From assembly GCA_965661545.1 (NCBI GenBank), contig CBFIEF010000004.1, positions 65,954-129,953 of the forward strand: a stretch of DNA of 64,000 nt. The letters run 5' to 3'. This DNA comes from UBA7985 sp965661545. Lineage in GTDB: Bacteria; Pseudomonadota; Alphaproteobacteria; UBA7985. Each line of letters begins with the position of its first letter. Position 1 is the stretch's first letter. Shown here one piece after another: positions 63,529 through 64,000 of the stretch. Position numbers and translations under genes: made by a program. The notes under the pieces were generated by a model. The model did not search any database. It was given only the letters and a program-made list of their open reading frames with translations, and was not told the origin of the DNA.

Positions 63529-63619
63529 TGGTCTACCCTCCGAACAGCAAACATCACGTTAACCGTTGGATATCAGGGGGTTAGCCACTGTGCTGCCGGG
63601 TGTAATGGTGCTGGCTGCA
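63529..63619. repeat. Right 91-bp inverted repeat
   Basis: Reverse complement of 62264-62354 with two differences. It starts eight bases after the recombinase stop. On the minus strand it carries the same GGAGG, so an inverted recombinase gene would meet an identical start site. Its outer end, GCTGGCTGCA, is the complement of the tRNA-Thr 3' end. Confidence 0.97.
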
Positions 63620-64000
63620 CCGAGTGGCGCTCATACAAGGCACCAGCGTGCACCCTGATTTCAACGATGTCAGTAGCTTAGCGGGCGCCCATGTGCCCTT
63701 CAAGGCCCTATGATGGTCTACCCTTTGGTCTACCCGGCAGGCTGACAGCACCTGCAGGCAAGACACTAGAGACAGCATGCACTATCAATGCATCTCAAGG
63801 CACTGATATCATTAGCTTTATGGTTGACCGGCAGGCACAGGCGGCGCTGGCTGGTCGATTAGCGGCGGGTAGGCGGGGGGGAGCGCGACGATGTTCTTAT
63901 TAGATACCGTCTGACATTTTTGCAGCAAAATAGCCGCGAGGTGGTGGCGGGGTGGTGGCGCTTGGGCGCTTGACACCAACTTGACAGTTGAACTTAAAGC
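63620..64000. other. Unassigned region right of the recombinase element
   Basis: 381 bases without a convincing gene. TGGTCTACCC, the inner 10 bases of the right repeat, occurs twice more here as direct repeats at 63714-63723 and 63726-63735, close together. They could be extra recombinase arm sites. The GC-rich end (GGTGGTGGCGGGGTGGTGGCG) and TTGACA-like sequences near 63971 and 63982 suggest a promoter starting at the edge. The region probably belongs to the same mobile or accessory segment. Confidence 0.55.

Larger units (their letters stand above)
62264..63619. mobile_element. Tyrosine-recombinase element flanked by 91-bp inverted repeats in tRNA-Thr
   Basis: 1356 bases: inverted repeats of equal length at both ends, 1174 bases apart, enclosing one recombinase gene and nothing else. 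Ordinary tRNA islands have direct att repeats; here the copy of the tRNA 3' end is inverted, so recombination between the repeats would flip the recombinase gene. It could be an invertible switch, an IR-bounded mobile unit, or the edge of a larger island extending beyond 64000. Confidence 0.85.

Overview
The window looks like chromosomal DNA of an alphaproteobacterium, most likely a marine Rhodobacterales (Roseobacter-type) organism. This rests on gene order and families, not on any database search. The markers are a FYDLN-acid protein and tRNA-Ala(GGC) beside aroA; the order rnd, lptC-like, lptA, lptB, rpoN, hpf, ptsN; a DtxR-type MntR beside a Mn ABC transporter; and DUF6356, GcvT-like and non-pyrrolysine MttB-like proteins. 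The genes are densely packed and mixed in strand, with many GTG and TTG starts.

Layout. 1-2584: aroA (partial), the acidic FYDLN protein, tRNA-Ala and two small proteins. 2608-7588: a four-gene manganese ABC importer with a divergent mntR, separated by a perfect 16-bp palindrome (a candidate MntR box); mntR runs into an Hsp20 gene and a small membrane protein. 7589-13046: a housekeeping block on the minus strand (ptsN, hpf, rpoN, lptB, lptA, a very short lptC-like gene, rnd). 13165-14239: an acyltransferase broken by a one-base frameshift. 14316-30088: metabolic and transport genes mixed with orphan secreted proteins (a propeller protein, an AT-rich island with a duplicated-domain secreted protein, an I78-inhibitor fusion, a curlin-like protein), plus a 1006-residue kinase/M23/aminotransferase fusion.

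30418-41888: a catabolic block. It has a LysR regulator, an MttB-family methyltransferase, a dimethylglycine/sarcosine dehydrogenase-like FAD+GcvT enzyme, an aldehyde dehydrogenase, cupin, GST-like protein, amidase, RraA-family protein and L-2-hydroxyglutarate oxidase. Together they suggest use of methylated amines or betaines and related organic acids. 42063-50204: an orphan PstS, an aconitase-X dehydratase, two photolyase/cryptochrome-family genes (one apparently with its domains in reversed order) and a GcvA-like regulator divergent from a GcvT-family methyltransferase. 50422-62083: more regulators, amino-acid uptake and oxidation, an acyl-CoA dehydrogenase, transporters, an aminopeptidase, an HD phosphohydrolase and a Na+/H+ antiporter.

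62202-64000: the most unusual structure. A tyrosine-recombinase gene lies between two 91-bp inverted repeats (89/91 identical). The left repeat includes the last 14 bases of tRNA-Thr(TGT) and also holds the recombinase ribosome-binding site. The geometry predicts inversion of the recombinase gene without damage to the tRNA, rather than ordinary excision. Both tRNA genes in the window also carry a U-U opposition in a stem.
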